64,000 nt of DNA from Pseudomonas sediminis (GCF_039555755.1 NZ_CP154631.1:3100001-3164000), one strand, 5' to 3'. Positions 25,120-37,117 are shown, counted from the first letter of the stretch. Notes: generated by a model from the letters alone, not told the origin. A program made the numbers and translations.

Positions 25120-25893
25120 ATGAGCGAGCACCTGCATATCGAGCGCGACGGCGGTCTGTTGACCCTGGGCATGCACCGTCCGGACAAGAAGAATGCGCTG
25201 ACTCGCGCCATGTACGCCGGCATGGCCGATGTGCTGGACGAGGCCGAGCGCGACCCGGGCGTGCGCGTGGTGCTACTCACTGGTGGTGAGGCGTGTTTCA
25301 CCAGCGGTAACGATGTCGCCGACTTCATCAAGGCGCCGCCCACCGGCCTGAACAGCGAAGTGTTCCAGTTCATGCGCGCGCTGTTCGAATTCAGCAAACC
25401 GGTGGTCGCCGCAGTGGCTGGTCCGGCGGTGGGCATTGGTACCACCTTGCTGCTGCATTGCGATCTGGTCTACGTCAGCCGTGATGCGCAGTTGAAAATG
25501 CCCTTCGTCAATCTTGGTCTGTGCCCGGAGTACGGTTCCAGCCTGATTCTGCCGCGTCTACTGGGACACGCACGGGCCGCCGAGTTGTTGCTGCTCGGGC
25601 ATGGCTTCAGCGGGGAGCAGGCGGCAGAGTGGGGTATCGCCAATCAGGCACTGGAGGATGGCGCCGCGACGTTGAACAAGGCGCGCGAGATGGCACAGCG
25701 TTTTCTCCAGCTGGCACCCTCGGCGGTAGCCGACAGCAAACGGCTGATGCGCGCACCGGATCGCGAGCAATTGCGCCAGGTGATCGAGGAGGAGGGTGCG
25801 TTGTTCGGCCAGCGTCTGCGTTCGCCGGAGGCCATCGAGGCGTTGACGGCCTTCATGCAGCGCAGGAAGCCGGATTTTTCCAAATTCGCGTAG
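25120..25893 (+). CDS. Enoyl-CoA hydratase/isomerase family protein
   Basis: 257-residue crotonase-fold protein. The CoA-binding oxyanion hole is formed by TSGNDVADF (about 61-69) and AGPAVGIGTTLL (about 108-119). The GLCPEYGSS segment carries the second catalytic Glu position. ATG at 25120 has TGGAG upstream. The TAG stop at 25891-25893 is provided by the first bases of a GTAGGG palindromic element, so the C-terminus KPDFSKFA ends exactly where the repeat begins. Confidence 0.9.
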   Translation: MSEHLHIERDGGLLTLGMHRPDKKNALTRAMYAGMADVLDEAERDPGVRVVLLTGGEACFTSGNDVADFIKAPPTGLNSEVFQFMRALFEFSKPVVAAVAGPAVGIGTTLLLHCDLVYVSRDAQLKMPFVNLGLCPEYGSSLILPRLLGHARAAELLLLGHGFSGEQAAEWGIANQALEDGAATLNKAREMAQRFLQLAPSAVADSKRLMRAPDREQLRQVIEEEGALFGQRLRSPEAIEALTAFMQRRKPDFSKFA

Positions 25894-25972
25894 GGTGCGT
25901 CTCGCGCACCAGGGCTGGTTGTGGCTGGAAGACAGTGCACCACGAAAAATCGGTGCGCACGGCGCACCCTAC
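25890..25972. repeat. Palindromic repeat of the GTAGGGTGCG family
   Basis: Outer arms GTAGGGTGCG..CGCGCACC (25890-25910) and GGTGCGCACGGCGCACCCTAC (25952-25972) face each other across about 41 nt. Related elements occur at 54254-54274 and 61520-61594. The left end contributes the stop codon of the enoyl-CoA hydratase gene. Confidence 0.85.
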
Positions 25973-25998
25973 CGGCAAGCGGCTCACTACCAAAAAAC

Positions 25999-26025
25999 AA
26001 AAGGCCGCTCGATGAGCGGCCTTTT
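25999..26025. terminator. Bidirectional intrinsic terminator
   Basis: AAAAGGCCGCTC / GAGCGGCCTTTT with a 3-nt loop, flanked by A-run and T-run. It lies between convergent enoyl-CoA hydratase and pykA and suits both. Confidence 0.9.
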
Positions 26026-26040
26026 GCGTTCAAGGGTGGA

Positions 26041-27492
26041 TCACACCATCTGATCGCCGACGTGCAGGATCTTCATGGTGTTGGTGCCGCCGGTACCGTG
26101 GTAGCTGTCACCCTTGGTCAGGATCACCCAGTCGCCCGGCTCGACCACGCCGCGCTTGAGCAGTTCGTCCACCGCCGCCTGGCTGACCTTGTTCGCTGGC
26201 AGCGAGGCCGGGTCGAACGGCACGGTGTAGACGCCACGGAACAGTGCCACGCGGGCCTGGGCTTCACGGTGCGGGGTGAAGGCGAAGATCGGGATCGACG
26301 AGCGGATGCGCGACATGATCAGCGGGCTGTAGCCACTCTCGGTGAGGCTGATGATTGCCTTCACGCCGGGGAAGTGGTTGGCGGTGTACATGGTCGCCAG
26401 GGCGATGCTTTCGTCGCAGCGCTCGAAGGTGCGGCCCAGGCGGTGGCTGGACTGCTTGCTGGTCGGGTGCTTCTCGGCGCCCAGGCACACGCGGGCCATG
26501 GCCTGCACGGCTTCGACCGGGTATTCCCCAGCGGCGCTCTCGGCCGACAGCATCACCGCATCGGTGTAGTCCAGCGCGGCGTTGGCCACGTCCGAGACTT
26601 CGGCGCGGGTCGGCATCGGGCTGTGGATCATCGATTCCATCATCTGCGTGGCGGTTATCACTGCTTTGTTCAGGCGTCGGGCGTGGGCGATGATCTTCTT
26701 CTGGATGCCGACCAGCTCGGCATCGCCGATTTCCACGGCCAGGTCGCCACGGGCGACCATCACCGCGTCACTGGCGCGGATCAGGCCGTCCAGCGCTTCG
26801 TCATCGGCCACGGCTTCGGCGCGCTCGATCTTGGCCACTAGCCAGGCGGTACCGCCGGCTTCGGTGAGCAGGCGACGGGCGTAGTCCATGTCGGCGGCAT
26901 CACGCGGGAAGGACACAGCCAGGTAATCCAGGTCCATCTCGGCGGCGACCTTGATGTCGGCCTTGTCTTTCTCGGTCAGCGCTGGCGCAGTCAGGCCACC
27001 ACCGCGGCGGTTGATGCCCTTGTTGTCCGACAGCGGGCCGCCGATCAGTACGCGGCAGTGCAGTTCATCGGCGCCCTTGAGTTCGACGCGCATGACCACG
27101 CGGCCGTCGTCGAGCAGCAGTTCGTCACCGACATCGCAGTCCTGGATCAACGCCGGGTAGTCGATGCCGACCACTTCCTGGGTGCCGGCCGTGCGCGAGT
27201 GGCTGGAGGAGAGGCGGAACAGGTCGCCGTCCTTGAGCTCGATACGCTTGTTCTCGAACTTGGCGATACGGATTTTCGGGCCTTGCAGGTCGCCGAGCAG
27301 GGCGACATGGCGGCCGTGCTTGGCGGCCAGCTCACGAACCAGAGCGGCGCGCGCCTTGTGGTCGTCCGGCGTGCCGTGGGAGAAGTTCAGACGGGCCACG
27401 TCGAGACCGGCGAGGATCAGTTGCTCCAGCACTTCCGGCGAGCTGCTGGCCGGGCCCAGGGTGGCGACGATTTTGGTGCGGCGAAAGGTCAT
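26041..27492 (-). CDS. pykA: Pyruvate kinase
   Basis: 483 residues converting phosphoenolpyruvate and ADP to pyruvate and ATP. Hallmarks: TKIVATLGPASS at the N-terminus, LLGDLQGPKIRIAKF, the metal/substrate stretch LVAKIERAEAV, and the signature AVMVARGDLAVEIG. The C-terminal allosteric domain is complete. ATG at 27492 with GGGAG 8 nt upstream. Gene order with the stress protein and hydratase agrees with pykA of P. aeruginosa. Confidence 0.96.
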   Translation of the reverse strand: MTFRRTKIVATLGPASSSPEVLEQLILAGLDVARLNFSHGTPDDHKARAALVRELAAKHGRHVALLGDLQGPKIRIAKFENKRIELKDGDLFRLSSSHSRTAGTQEVVGIDYPALIQDCDVGDELLLDDGRVVMRVELKGADELHCRVLIGGPLSDNKGINRRGGGLTAPALTEKDKADIKVAAEMDLDYLAVSFPRDAADMDYARRLLTEAGGTAWLVAKIERAEAVADDEALDGLIRASDAVMVARGDLAVEIGDAELVGIQKKIIAHARRLNKAVITATQMMESMIHSPMPTRAEVSDVANAALDYTDAVMLSAESAAGEYPVEAVQAMARVCLGAEKHPTSKQSSHRLGRTFERCDESIALATMYTANHFPGVKAIISLTESGYSPLIMSRIRSSIPIFAFTPHREAQARVALFRGVYTVPFDPASLPANKVSQAAVDELLKRGVVEPGDWVILTKGDSYHGTGGTNTMKILHVGDQMV

Positions 27493-27563
27493 GCACGAAC
27501 TCCCTAGTGAACTATGTTCGAGAGGCTACTACGCCATTCAGCTGTAGTCATTGTTCCTGTGCA

Positions 27564-28472
27564 CTACCCTTTGCCATCCGGTTTGATCACCAGCAGATCG
27601 CACTCGACGCGTTCCAGTACCCGCTCCGCGGTGTGGCCGATCAGCAGGCTGTCCAGATGGCCGCGGGCGATGGCACCCATTACCAGCACGCCGATATTGT
27701 GCTCATGCACGAATTTTGGAATGACTTCCTCGGCAAATCCGTCCAGCAGGTGGGCCTGCGCCCGATCGATGGCGTACTGGCCAATCAGTTTGTCGAAGGC
27801 GTCGCGGTGCTCGCGGCGGCACTGGATCACGTAGTCGTCATACGCCTGCGCTACCTCGGCATCGAACAGCAGCGAGTGCGGCAATGGCGCCTGCGCATGC
27901 AGGTATTCAGCCTGCAGACCGAGCGCGGCCTGCAGGGCCTGGCTGGCGCGAATCAGCTGATGATCGAGGGCGGCAGGCTTGTCGGCGCTGTGCAGCGGGT
28001 CGAGCGCGACGCACAGGCTCTGGCCTCGGGGCTCGGCGTCGTGCACCAGCCACAGTGGCGCCGGGCAGCGGCGGATCAGTTGCCAGCTGGAATCGCTGAA
28101 CAAGAGGCGGCGTAGTGCACTGCTGGGGTGGGTCGACTTGAACAGGATGTCCGGCTGCAGCACGGCAACGCGGGCGAGTATCTCCTCGTGGCTGCGTTTG
28201 CCCCAGCGTACGTCCACTTCGATTCTGAAGCCTTCATCGCTCAGGTGGGCGACGCTGGTGCGTAGCGCCTCATGGCTCTGCCGCAGGATGGCTTCACGGG
28301 CGCGGTTGAGCAACTGACTGTCCAGCAGGCCGCTCTCCAGGCTCGGGTGATACTCGACCTGCAGCAAGTGCAGGGCGGCGCCGGTCTCGCGCGCCACTTC
28401 GACGGCCCGCTGCAGGGCCGGTTGTGGCTGGTGTTCGGCGTCGATGACGGCCATCAGCCGTTGCAGTTTCAT
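27564..28472 (-). CDS. Tandem universal stress protein (UspE-like)
   Basis: Start at ATG 28472 (MKLQRLMAVIDAEHQ) with GTGAGG upstream; a longer reading adds an unsupported N-terminus. 302 residues with two UspA domains. The second ends with GVLVMGAIARGHLDSLLIGHTAERVL, the G-x2-G-x9-G-(S/T)-type nucleotide signature. Cytoplasmic stress protein, adjacent to pykA as in P. aeruginosa. Confidence 0.88.
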   Translation of the reverse strand: MKLQRLMAVIDAEHQPQPALQRAVEVARETGAALHLLQVEYHPSLESGLLDSQLLNRAREAILRQSHEALRTSVAHLSDEGFRIEVDVRWGKRSHEEILARVAVLQPDILFKSTHPSSALRRLLFSDSSWQLIRRCPAPLWLVHDAEPRGQSLCVALDPLHSADKPAALDHQLIRASQALQAALGLQAEYLHAQAPLPHSLLFDAEVAQAYDDYVIQCRREHRDAFDKLIGQYAIDRAQAHLLDGFAEEVIPKFVHEHNIGVLVMGAIARGHLDSLLIGHTAERVLERVECDLLVIKPDGKG

Positions 28473-28699
28473 GGCAGCGTCCTCACCTGGAGTCTGTGCC
28501 TGCATTACAGGCCATGTTCAGGCGAGCGGCATTGATATGGATCAGCGATTTGGCGCTGGTTCGAGAGGGCGAGTAGTCGTGGCGCTGGCGCGGACAAAAA
28601 AGGTGAGGCAATGGCGTCATGCGGGGCGTTGCCAGAACAACTATTGCTGTTCAGTTTTCCCCTCGGCTGTCGATACACTGCTCATTGGAGGAATTGCCC

Positions 28700-29074
28700 A
28701 TGCGTACCCTGATCATTCTGGCCGTGGCCCTGGTTGCCACGGGCTGTACCCGTGTCTCGCTCGACCATCATCTGAACAACGCCTACCGCGCCTACAACGA
28801 AGGTGATTGTGCGCAGGTCGCGCTGGAGCTGTCGCAGGCCGAGCGCAAGAGCCGCTCGCGCAATTACCTGCAACCTGAGATTTCCCTGTTGCGCGGTCAA
28901 TGCCTGGAGCGCGAGAGCCTGTTCGTCGATGCCGCGCAGACTTACCAGTTCATCATCACGCGTTATCCGGCCAGCGAGTACGCCTACCGTGCCCGCGCGC
29001 GTCTGCAGACGCTGGAGCAACTGGGGCATCACAGTCCGGCGCCGGCAGCCAAGGTCAGTCCGGCCACACTCTGA
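28700..29074 (+). CDS. Small TPR-like lipoprotein
   Basis: ATG at 28700 with GGAGGA upstream. Lipobox LVATGC with the lipidated Cys at residue 16, then about 108 residues of paired helices (NAYRAYNEGDCAQVALELSQAE, ESLFVDAAQTYQFIITRYPAS) resembling TPR units of outer-membrane assembly factors. Thr follows the Cys, so outer-membrane placement is favoured. Function unknown. Confidence 0.82.
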   Translation: MRTLIILAVALVATGCTRVSLDHHLNNAYRAYNEGDCAQVALELSQAERKSRSRNYLQPEISLLRGQCLERESLFVDAAQTYQFIITRYPASEYAYRARARLQTLEQLGHHSPAPAAKVSPATL

Positions 29075-29148
29075 ACCTTCGGTCGTTCGGCGTTCTTCAG
29101 GGGCGCGTGGCGGTATAAGCTGGCGTATGTCTCTCATGGAGGATGAAC

Positions 29149-29571
29149 ATGCGTCACTGGTTGTTGATCGCTGTACTACTGCCCTCGCTGGTCACGGCGG
29201 AAATCTATCGCTGGACGGACGAGCAGGGGCGGGTGCATTTCGGCCAGAGGCCCGTGGCCGGGGCTGAAACCGTGCAGGTGAAACCGCAGGTGATTGAGCG
29301 CGACCAACATACGCGTGAGCGTGAGGAGCGCCGTCAGCGTTTCTACGATGCGCGGCGTGAAGAGCAACAACAGGCTGCGGCGACAGCAACTGCGCAGCGC
29401 GAAGAGCGGGCCAGTGAATGCCGTGATCTGCGCCGACACCTGGCGCAGATGCCTGAGGGCTTTCGCTACTATCGCGAAGGCGCCGGCGGCGAGCGCATCT
29501 ACTACAGTGATGATGAAACAGACGCCGCTCGTCGCCAGTTGCGCGAGCGGATAGCCCAACGCTGTTCTTGA
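29149..29571 (+). CDS. Exported DUF4124 domain protein
   Basis: Start at ATG 29149, chosen because GGAGGA precedes it by 6 nt; an ATG two codons earlier falls within the ribosome site. Signal peptide (cleavage near VTA), then the DUF4124 motif EIYRWTDEQGRVHFGQRP. A long charged helix (HTREREERRQRFYDARREE) and a Cys-containing C-terminus follow. 140 residues, probably periplasmic. Function unknown. Confidence 0.83.
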   Translation: MRHWLLIAVLLPSLVTAEIYRWTDEQGRVHFGQRPVAGAETVQVKPQVIERDQHTREREERRQRFYDARREEQQQAAATATAQREERASECRDLRRHLAQMPEGFRYYREGAGGERIYYSDDETDAARRQLRERIAQRCS

Positions 29572-29630
29572 GGATGGTTAAGTGGTCGTAGTAGGGCCAT
29601 ACTCAAGTCCCTTTGTAGCGATTTGCCACT

Positions 29631-29987
29631 ATGCGTAGCCAGCGCCGAATCGAACGCCATCAGTTGCCCTACTACCTGAAGGTGTTCAATCGCATTACCG
29701 ACAAACCGATGGGCTCCATCGGCAATGTCTCCCTCGACGGTCTGATGCTGATCAGTCAGTTGCCGATGCTGGTGGGCGCACGCTTCGACATGCGCCTGAA
29801 GATTCCAGGCCAGCATGGCATGCATTTCATCGACTTCTCCGCCAACTGTAAGTGGTGCCGTGAAGACGTCAATCCCGGTGTCTACGATTCCGGCTTCGCT
29901 CTGGTGGCGCCACCTGCCGACTACGTCGAGATGATCGACGCGCTGCGTTACTACTTCAGCTTTCACAGCCTGGCGGCGTCTGCCTGA
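29631..29987 (+). CDS. PilZ-domain c-di-GMP effector
   Basis: 118 residues, a single PilZ domain. The first c-di-GMP motif is RRIER near the N-terminus and the second is NVSLDGLML (N-x-S-x-x-G). The C-terminal helix (YVEMIDALRYYF) is the usual PilZ cap. Likely a stand-alone receptor for the c-di-GMP made by cyclases such as sadC. The region upstream has no clear promoter. Confidence 0.87.
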   Translation: MRSQRRIERHQLPYYLKVFNRITDKPMGSIGNVSLDGLMLISQLPMLVGARFDMRLKIPGQHGMHFIDFSANCKWCREDVNPGVYDSGFALVAPPADYVEMIDALRYYFSFHSLAASA

Positions 29988-30023
29988 TATTTCGCTGGTT
30001 CGAGGTTGTCGTGCGCTGCGGCG

Positions 30024-30827
30024 TCAATGCACTGCTGGCGCACGTGCCAGGCTGCGCAAGCGCTGGCTCAATTGCAGGCGCAAACCTTCCTCCTCGCAGA
30101 ACAGCAGGGCGTGTTCAAGGTCATAGCGCTCACCCTGTGGGCAATCCAGTTGCCGATAGACGTCCGCACGAGCCAGATGATCGGCCAGGTTGGGCGGGCC
30201 GAGCTGCAGGACGCGTTCGGCATCCTTGAGCGCTGCTTCCGGGGCATCGTGCTGCATGTGCAGCAGGCGCAGGTTGCGCGACAGGCGTCGCAGCATGTCA
30301 GCGGCATCGGCTGTCTGCAGGTGCACCGCGCTGAGTTCGACATCCGGGCCCAGTTGGCGATAGAGCTGATCACGGCAGTCGCGGGTGTACAGGCGGCGTC
30401 CGCCGCAAGGGTCGAGCAGGTGATCGGCGCCAGGTACACGGAGCATGAAGTGACCAGGGAAATTCACGCCCTGGAGTGGAATATCCAGGCGGCGCGCCAA
30501 CTCCAGTGCAATCAACGCCAGGGGTAGCGGTTGGCCGCGTCGGCGGCGTAGCACTTCATGCAGCAGGGCATGGCGCGGTCGTGTCACGCCTTCGTCGTCT
30601 TCCTGATAGTCGAGTTCGGCCAGTCGGCGCAGCAGCGGCTGTGCCAATTCGCGAGCGGGCAGGGCGGGTAACCCGGCGCTGACCTGCAATAACAAACTGT
30701 GCAGGTCGCTCAGTATCTGCGCGGGCTGAAGCTGATCATCGTGTTCGGCAGCGATCCACAGTGCCGCCTCGAACAGGGCGGGAGGGTCGCGTTGCAGGCA
30801 CTGCAGGCAGGCTTGGCGTGGGCTCAT
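30024..30827 (-). CDS. SirB1-like transglutaminase-fold protein with TPR tail
   Basis: 267 residues. The centre carries a Transglut_core2 domain (LLHEVLRRRRGQPLPLALIALELARRLDIPLQGVNFPGHF...LLDPCGGR) in which a catalytic Cys at the usual place is not seen. The C-terminus (LSRNLRLLHMQHDAPEAALKDAERVLQL) is TPR-like. This is the SirB1 family, often with tandem TPRs. ATG at 30827 has CGGAG upstream. Function unknown. Confidence 0.85.
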   Translation of the reverse strand: MSPRQACLQCLQRDPPALFEAALWIAAEHDDQLQPAQILSDLHSLLLQVSAGLPALPARELAQPLLRRLAELDYQEDDEGVTRPRHALLHEVLRRRRGQPLPLALIALELARRLDIPLQGVNFPGHFMLRVPGADHLLDPCGGRRLYTRDCRDQLYRQLGPDVELSAVHLQTADAADMLRRLSRNLRLLHMQHDAPEAALKDAERVLQLGPPNLADHLARADVYRQLDCPQGERYDLEHALLFCEEEGLRLQLSQRLRSLARAPAVH

Positions 30828-30927
30828 CGCATTCTCCGCTGACTTCTGCTCTTTTAGCTCCTGGCAAGGTCGTCGTCCAGCGCGGCTCTCCTATACTGAG
30901 GCCTGAAGTCCAGCCGGGAGCTCGCCC

Positions 30928-31950
30928 ATGTTCAGCATGATGGAAGCCGCCCGCCTCGAGGCCCTGCATCTGGCCGAGGATCCGGCCAGCGGTCTCAAGG
31001 CCGTTATCGCCATTCACAACACCCGTTTCGGGCCAGCGCTTGGCGGTTGTCGCTACCTACCCTATGCCGATGAACAAAGCGCCATTGCCGATGCCATCCG
31101 CCTTGCCCAGGGTATGAGTTACAAGGCAGCGCTGGCCGGTATCGATCACGGTGGCGGCAAGGCGGTGATCATCCGCCCGGCTCATCTGCAGAGCCGCGCC
31201 GCGCTGTTCGAAGCCTTCGGCCGTTTTATCGAAACCCTCAATGGTCGTTACATCACCGCTGTCGACAGCGGCACCTCCAGCGCCGATATGGACTGCATCG
31301 CCCAGTACACCCAGCACACCACCAGTACGACCCGCGAGGGTGATCCGTCACCGCACACGGCACTGGGCGTGTTCGCAGGTATCCGCGCCACGGCCCAGGC
31401 ACGCCTGGGGAGTGACGATCTGGAAGGGCTACGGGTCGCCGTGCAGGGGTTGGGCAATGTCGGCTTCGCCCTGGCCGAAGCGCTGCATGCCGCTGGCGCC
31501 GAGCTGCTGGTCAGTGACCTCGATGCCGGGCGTGTGCAACTGGCTGTCGAGCAACTGGGGGCGCACCCGATAACCAGCGATGCGCTGCTTACCACGCCTT
31601 GCGACATTCTCGCGCCCTGCGGCCTGGGTGGTGTGCTGAATGCGCAGACGGTTGCCCATCTGCGTTGCGCTGCGGTGGCTGGAGCGGCCAATAATCAGCT
31701 GGCCAGCCCTGAGGTGGCCGATCAGCTGGAAGCTCGCGGGATTCTCTACGCGCCGGATTACGTGCTCAATGCCGGAGGGCTGATCTACGTGGCACTGCGC
31801 CATCGCGGCGAGGAACTAGCGGCGATCACCGCGCACCTGGCGCAGATCAGCCGGCGCCTGACTGAAATCTACGCCCATGCGCAGGCTGAAAAGCGATCCC
31901 CGGCGCGAGTCGCTGACTACCTGGCAGAGGGGCTGCTCTATCGCACCTAG
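30928..31950 (+). CDS. ldh: Leucine dehydrogenase (Glu/Leu/Phe/Val type)
   Basis: 340 residues, oxidative deamination of branched-chain amino acids using NAD. Lys66 (GMSYKAALA) and Lys78 (DHGGGKAV) are the substrate/catalytic lysines, and VAVQGLGNVGFALA is the Rossmann motif. Length is typical of Leu/Val dehydrogenases (about 340-365). ATG at 30928 with GGGAG 7 nt upstream. Single gene; a similar gene is annotated ldh in P. aeruginosa. Confidence 0.9.
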   Translation: MFSMMEAARLEALHLAEDPASGLKAVIAIHNTRFGPALGGCRYLPYADEQSAIADAIRLAQGMSYKAALAGIDHGGGKAVIIRPAHLQSRAALFEAFGRFIETLNGRYITAVDSGTSSADMDCIAQYTQHTTSTTREGDPSPHTALGVFAGIRATAQARLGSDDLEGLRVAVQGLGNVGFALAEALHAAGAELLVSDLDAGRVQLAVEQLGAHPITSDALLTTPCDILAPCGLGGVLNAQTVAHLRCAAVAGAANNQLASPEVADQLEARGILYAPDYVLNAGGLIYVALRHRGEELAAITAHLAQISRRLTEIYAHAQAEKRSPARVADYLAEGLLYRT

Positions 31951-32103
31951 CGGTTGCCGAGCCCGTTCAAACTGTGGGGGCGCGAAGATAATCGGTAGGC
32001 GGCGCCCGGTCGAACTGATGGGTGCACGGCGCAGCGACCTGCGGCAACGCCACACTTGGCGATGCTCACAGGCTAAATTAGCGTGGTGCAAGGAGGATTC
32101 ACC

Positions 32104-32346
32104 ATGGACTACTTCATTATCGTCGTCACCACCGCTGCCGGCCTTTACTTTCACTGGTGGTTGTTCCGTCGCATTCGCCAGTGGAGTGATCGCGACCTGG
32201 CGCTTTCCTTTGCCGAGGGCGATGAGCGCAAACGTCAGTACATGCTCGAACAGCTGGCCCGTGCGCGAGGTGAGGGCGTCAAACGACGTGATTTGCCGGC
32301 ATGGCTGGAGCAGGTCGCGGGGCAATACCCAGGCAGCAGAGCATGA
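32104..32346 (+). CDS. Small membrane-anchored hypothetical protein
   Basis: Start at ATG 32104 with AAGGAGG upstream. 80 residues: an N-terminal membrane helix (YFIIVVTTAAGLYFHWWLF) followed by a basic cytoplasmic tail with a helix (ALSFAEGDERKRQYMLEQLARAR). No family recognised. Confidence 0.7.
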   Translation: MDYFIIVVTTAAGLYFHWWLFRRIRQWSDRDLALSFAEGDERKRQYMLEQLARARGEGVKRRDLPAWLEQVAGQYPGSRA

Positions 32347-32403
32347 TGCTGGACGGTTTTACCGAGCAGACCCCTCGTGCGAAAGAGGGGCCGCGCTACA
32401 CGG

Positions 32404-32667
32404 TCACTCGCTGGCGGTCTCGATCTCGAGTTCCTCGAGTGCGTCCGGCTGGCTCTTGAACGCCTTGGCAAAGACGTCGCGATTCTTGGCCATGAAGATA
32501 CCCAGCTCCTCGCCCTGTTCCTCGCTCAGGGATGGAACCGCCTTGTGCAGCACCTCGCTCAGGCGCTCGGCCAGTTCCAGCATCTTGTCGTAACGGTCGG
32601 CTTCGGCCTTATCCATGAACAAGCGCTCCGGATCGCGACTGCTGCGATACACCACTTCGACGGCCAT
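32404..32667 (-). CDS. yebG: YebG-family SOS protein
   Basis: 87 residues starting MAVEVVYRSSRDPERLF, with the conserved KAEADRYDKMLELAERL core of YebG. An SOS box lies 38 nt upstream (32706-32721), and GAGGTG is the ribosome site. YebG is a DNA-damage-induced protein of unclear role in E. coli. Confidence 0.9.
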   Translation of the reverse strand: MAVEVVYRSSRDPERLFMDKAEADRYDKMLELAERLSEVLHKAVPSLSEEQGEELGIFMAKNRDVFAKAFKSQPDALEELEIETASE

Positions 32668-32705
32668 TCATCACCTCATCTGCCTTCATGCGTGTCTGTT
32701 GGTAA

Positions 32706-32721
32706 CTGTTTATTTATACAG
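32706..32721 (-). promoter_or_regulatory. LexA (SOS) box of yebG
   Basis: CTGT-N8-ACAG with an all-A/T centre, matching the LexA consensus exactly, placed at the expected distance upstream of yebG. Confidence 0.9.
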
Positions 32722-32775
32722 TGATCCAAGCATAAAGAACTCGCTACCGTTTTGCCAGCAGCGAGTGTCGAGAAT

Positions 32776-33750
32776 TCAGCGGTCGCTACGGATCGGGCTG
32801 AACTCGACGGGTACCCAGGCGTAGCCTTGGGCTTCCTTGCGTACGTGGCCCAGGCCGGGGAAGGGCAGGTGCGCACCAGCGACCCACAGCTTGTCTGTGG
32901 CCGCTTCGGTCAGGATGCGTTGGCGGGATTGCCTGGCCTTGGCGCTGTCGACATCGAACTCGATGACCACTTCAGGCTTGGCGAACTGCACGGCGTGGTT
33001 ATGCAGAATGTCGCCCCATACCAGCAGGCTCTGTCCACCCGATTTGAACAGGTAAGAGGTATGTCCGGGCGTGTGTCCCGGGCTCGCTACCAGGCTGACG
33101 CCAGGCAACAATTCGCCTTCTGTCTTGTAGGGCTTGAGCTTGTTCATCTTGGCATAGGGTGCGACTGCCTGTTGCGCCATCTTGAACATGCCTTGCATGC
33201 CTTCGGGGGCCTTGGCCATGGTCACCTCGTCGAGCCAGAATTCAGCCTCCGCCTGCGGCACCTCCACGGTCGCGTTGGGGTAGGCCGGGCTGCCGTCGGC
33301 GTTGACCAGGCCGCAGGCATGGTCCGGGTGCAGGTGGGTGAGCAGCACGGTATCAACCTGCTCCGGCTGGTAGCCGGATGCCTTGAGGTTGGTCTGCACC
33401 ACGCCGAGAGTCGGGCCGAAGCACTGGGCGGCGCCGGTATCGATCAGCACCAGGTTGTCGCCAGTGTTGATCAGGTAGGCGTTGACCGCAGTCTGCACGC
33501 CTTTCTCCGACGCCACGAACATGCGTGCCAGCAGCGATTGCAGGTCCTTGTCATCGATGCCCTTGAGCAGGCTGGCAGGCAGGTCGACGTAGCCGTCATA
33601 CAGAGCGGTGACTTCGAAGTCACCGAGTGCCATACGGTAGTAGCCCGGTACCTGGGTCTTCTGTTGTGCCGGTGCGGCCGCCTGCAGCGGCAGGCTGACC
33701 AGGGCGATCATGGCGGACGACAATGAGGTGCTCAGCGAGAAAAGACGCAT
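32776..33750 (-). CDS. Exported metallo-beta-lactamase-fold hydrolase
   Basis: 324 residues with a signal peptide (cleavage after LQA, about residue 24). Metal-binding motif HLHPDHACG, second site His in ASPGHTPGHTS, and Asp in VWGDILHNH. This set fits periplasmic MBL-fold lactonases/hydrolases such as the quorum-quenching type, but not class B beta-lactamases. ATG at 33750 with AAGGA upstream. Substrate unknown. Confidence 0.88.
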   Translation of the reverse strand: MRLFSLSTSLSSAMIALVSLPLQAAAPAQQKTQVPGYYRMALGDFEVTALYDGYVDLPASLLKGIDDKDLQSLLARMFVASEKGVQTAVNAYLINTGDNLVLIDTGAAQCFGPTLGVVQTNLKASGYQPEQVDTVLLTHLHPDHACGLVNADGSPAYPNATVEVPQAEAEFWLDEVTMAKAPEGMQGMFKMAQQAVAPYAKMNKLKPYKTEGELLPGVSLVASPGHTPGHTSYLFKSGGQSLLVWGDILHNHAVQFAKPEVVIEFDVDSAKARQSRQRILTEAATDKLWVAGAHLPFPGLGHVRKEAQGYAWVPVEFSPIRSDR

Positions 33751-33976
33751 GGGGGATCCTTCATTGAGAGTGGCGATGCCGCAGTGTGCGACGCGTCGGG
33801 GTACTTTGGCGAGCCCGTGATGTCAGTTTCAGCCTCGTCGCGGTTGGCTGGAGCGTGCCAAATCGTCACATCGCAGCGGCATCCTCGGGCTGGTCTTTTT
33901 CCTGCATGATTGTGTCTTGCGAATACCCGAGGTGGGGATTCGGGGTGGTTTGCCAGGTCTCGTGGGGAGTTGAAGG

Positions 33977-34471
33977 ATGAATTGGGCTGAGCGCTTGCGC
34001 GAAAACATGCACGGCCTGGCGGAGTCGCTGGGCAATCTGTTGATGGAGGCCTTCCATTACCTGGCGCTGTTCGCCATCGGGGCGATCACGGCCTGGGCGG
34101 GGGTGATGACTTTCATCGGCATGCTGGAGAAGGGCCACATCACGGTCGATGACATTCTGCTGCTGTTCATCTACCTGGAATTGGCAGCGATGGTGGGCAT
34201 CTATTTCAAGACCAACCACATGCCGATCCGCTTCATGATCTATGTGGCGATCACCGCGCTGACCCGTTTGCTGATTTCCGACATTTCCCACACCCACAAG
34301 CCGAGCTGGGGCGTGGTGATGGTGTCCGGGGCGATCCTGCTGCTGGCCTTGGCGATTCTGGTGGTGCGCTACGCGTCGTCGCGCTTTCCGGCCGTGGCCG
34401 GCCCGCATCCGCGCAGCAAGGCGCGCAACCGTGAGGATGCCGAGGCCGAGCGCGACGATACCTCGGATTGA
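33977..34471 (+). CDS. PsiE-family inner-membrane protein
   Basis: 164 residues with four predicted membrane helices: FHYLALFAIGAITAWAGVMTF, ILLLFIYLELAAMVGIYF, MPIRFMIYVAITALTRLLI and GVVMVSGAILLLALAILVV. The motif YFKTNHMPIRFMIYVAITALTR is the PsiE (phosphate-starvation-inducible E) signature. The basic/acidic tail is cytoplasmic. Whether phosphate controls it here is not shown; no clear Pho box was found. Confidence 0.85.
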   Translation: MNWAERLRENMHGLAESLGNLLMEAFHYLALFAIGAITAWAGVMTFIGMLEKGHITVDDILLLFIYLELAAMVGIYFKTNHMPIRFMIYVAITALTRLLISDISHTHKPSWGVVMVSGAILLLALAILVVRYASSRFPAVAGPHPRSKARNREDAEAERDDTSD

Positions 34472-34486
34472 GTCGCCGTTGCGCTG

Positions 34487-37117
<2,631 letters not shown>

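Noticed and set aside
25952..25972. CRISPR-like direct repeats among GTAGGGTGCG copies
   Set aside because: Copies are inverted and scattered, not evenly spaced with spacers; no cas genes.
32371..32390. CCCCTC/GAGGGG hairpin after the small membrane protein as a terminator
   Set aside because: Short stem, 8-nt loop and no T-run; not enough to call.
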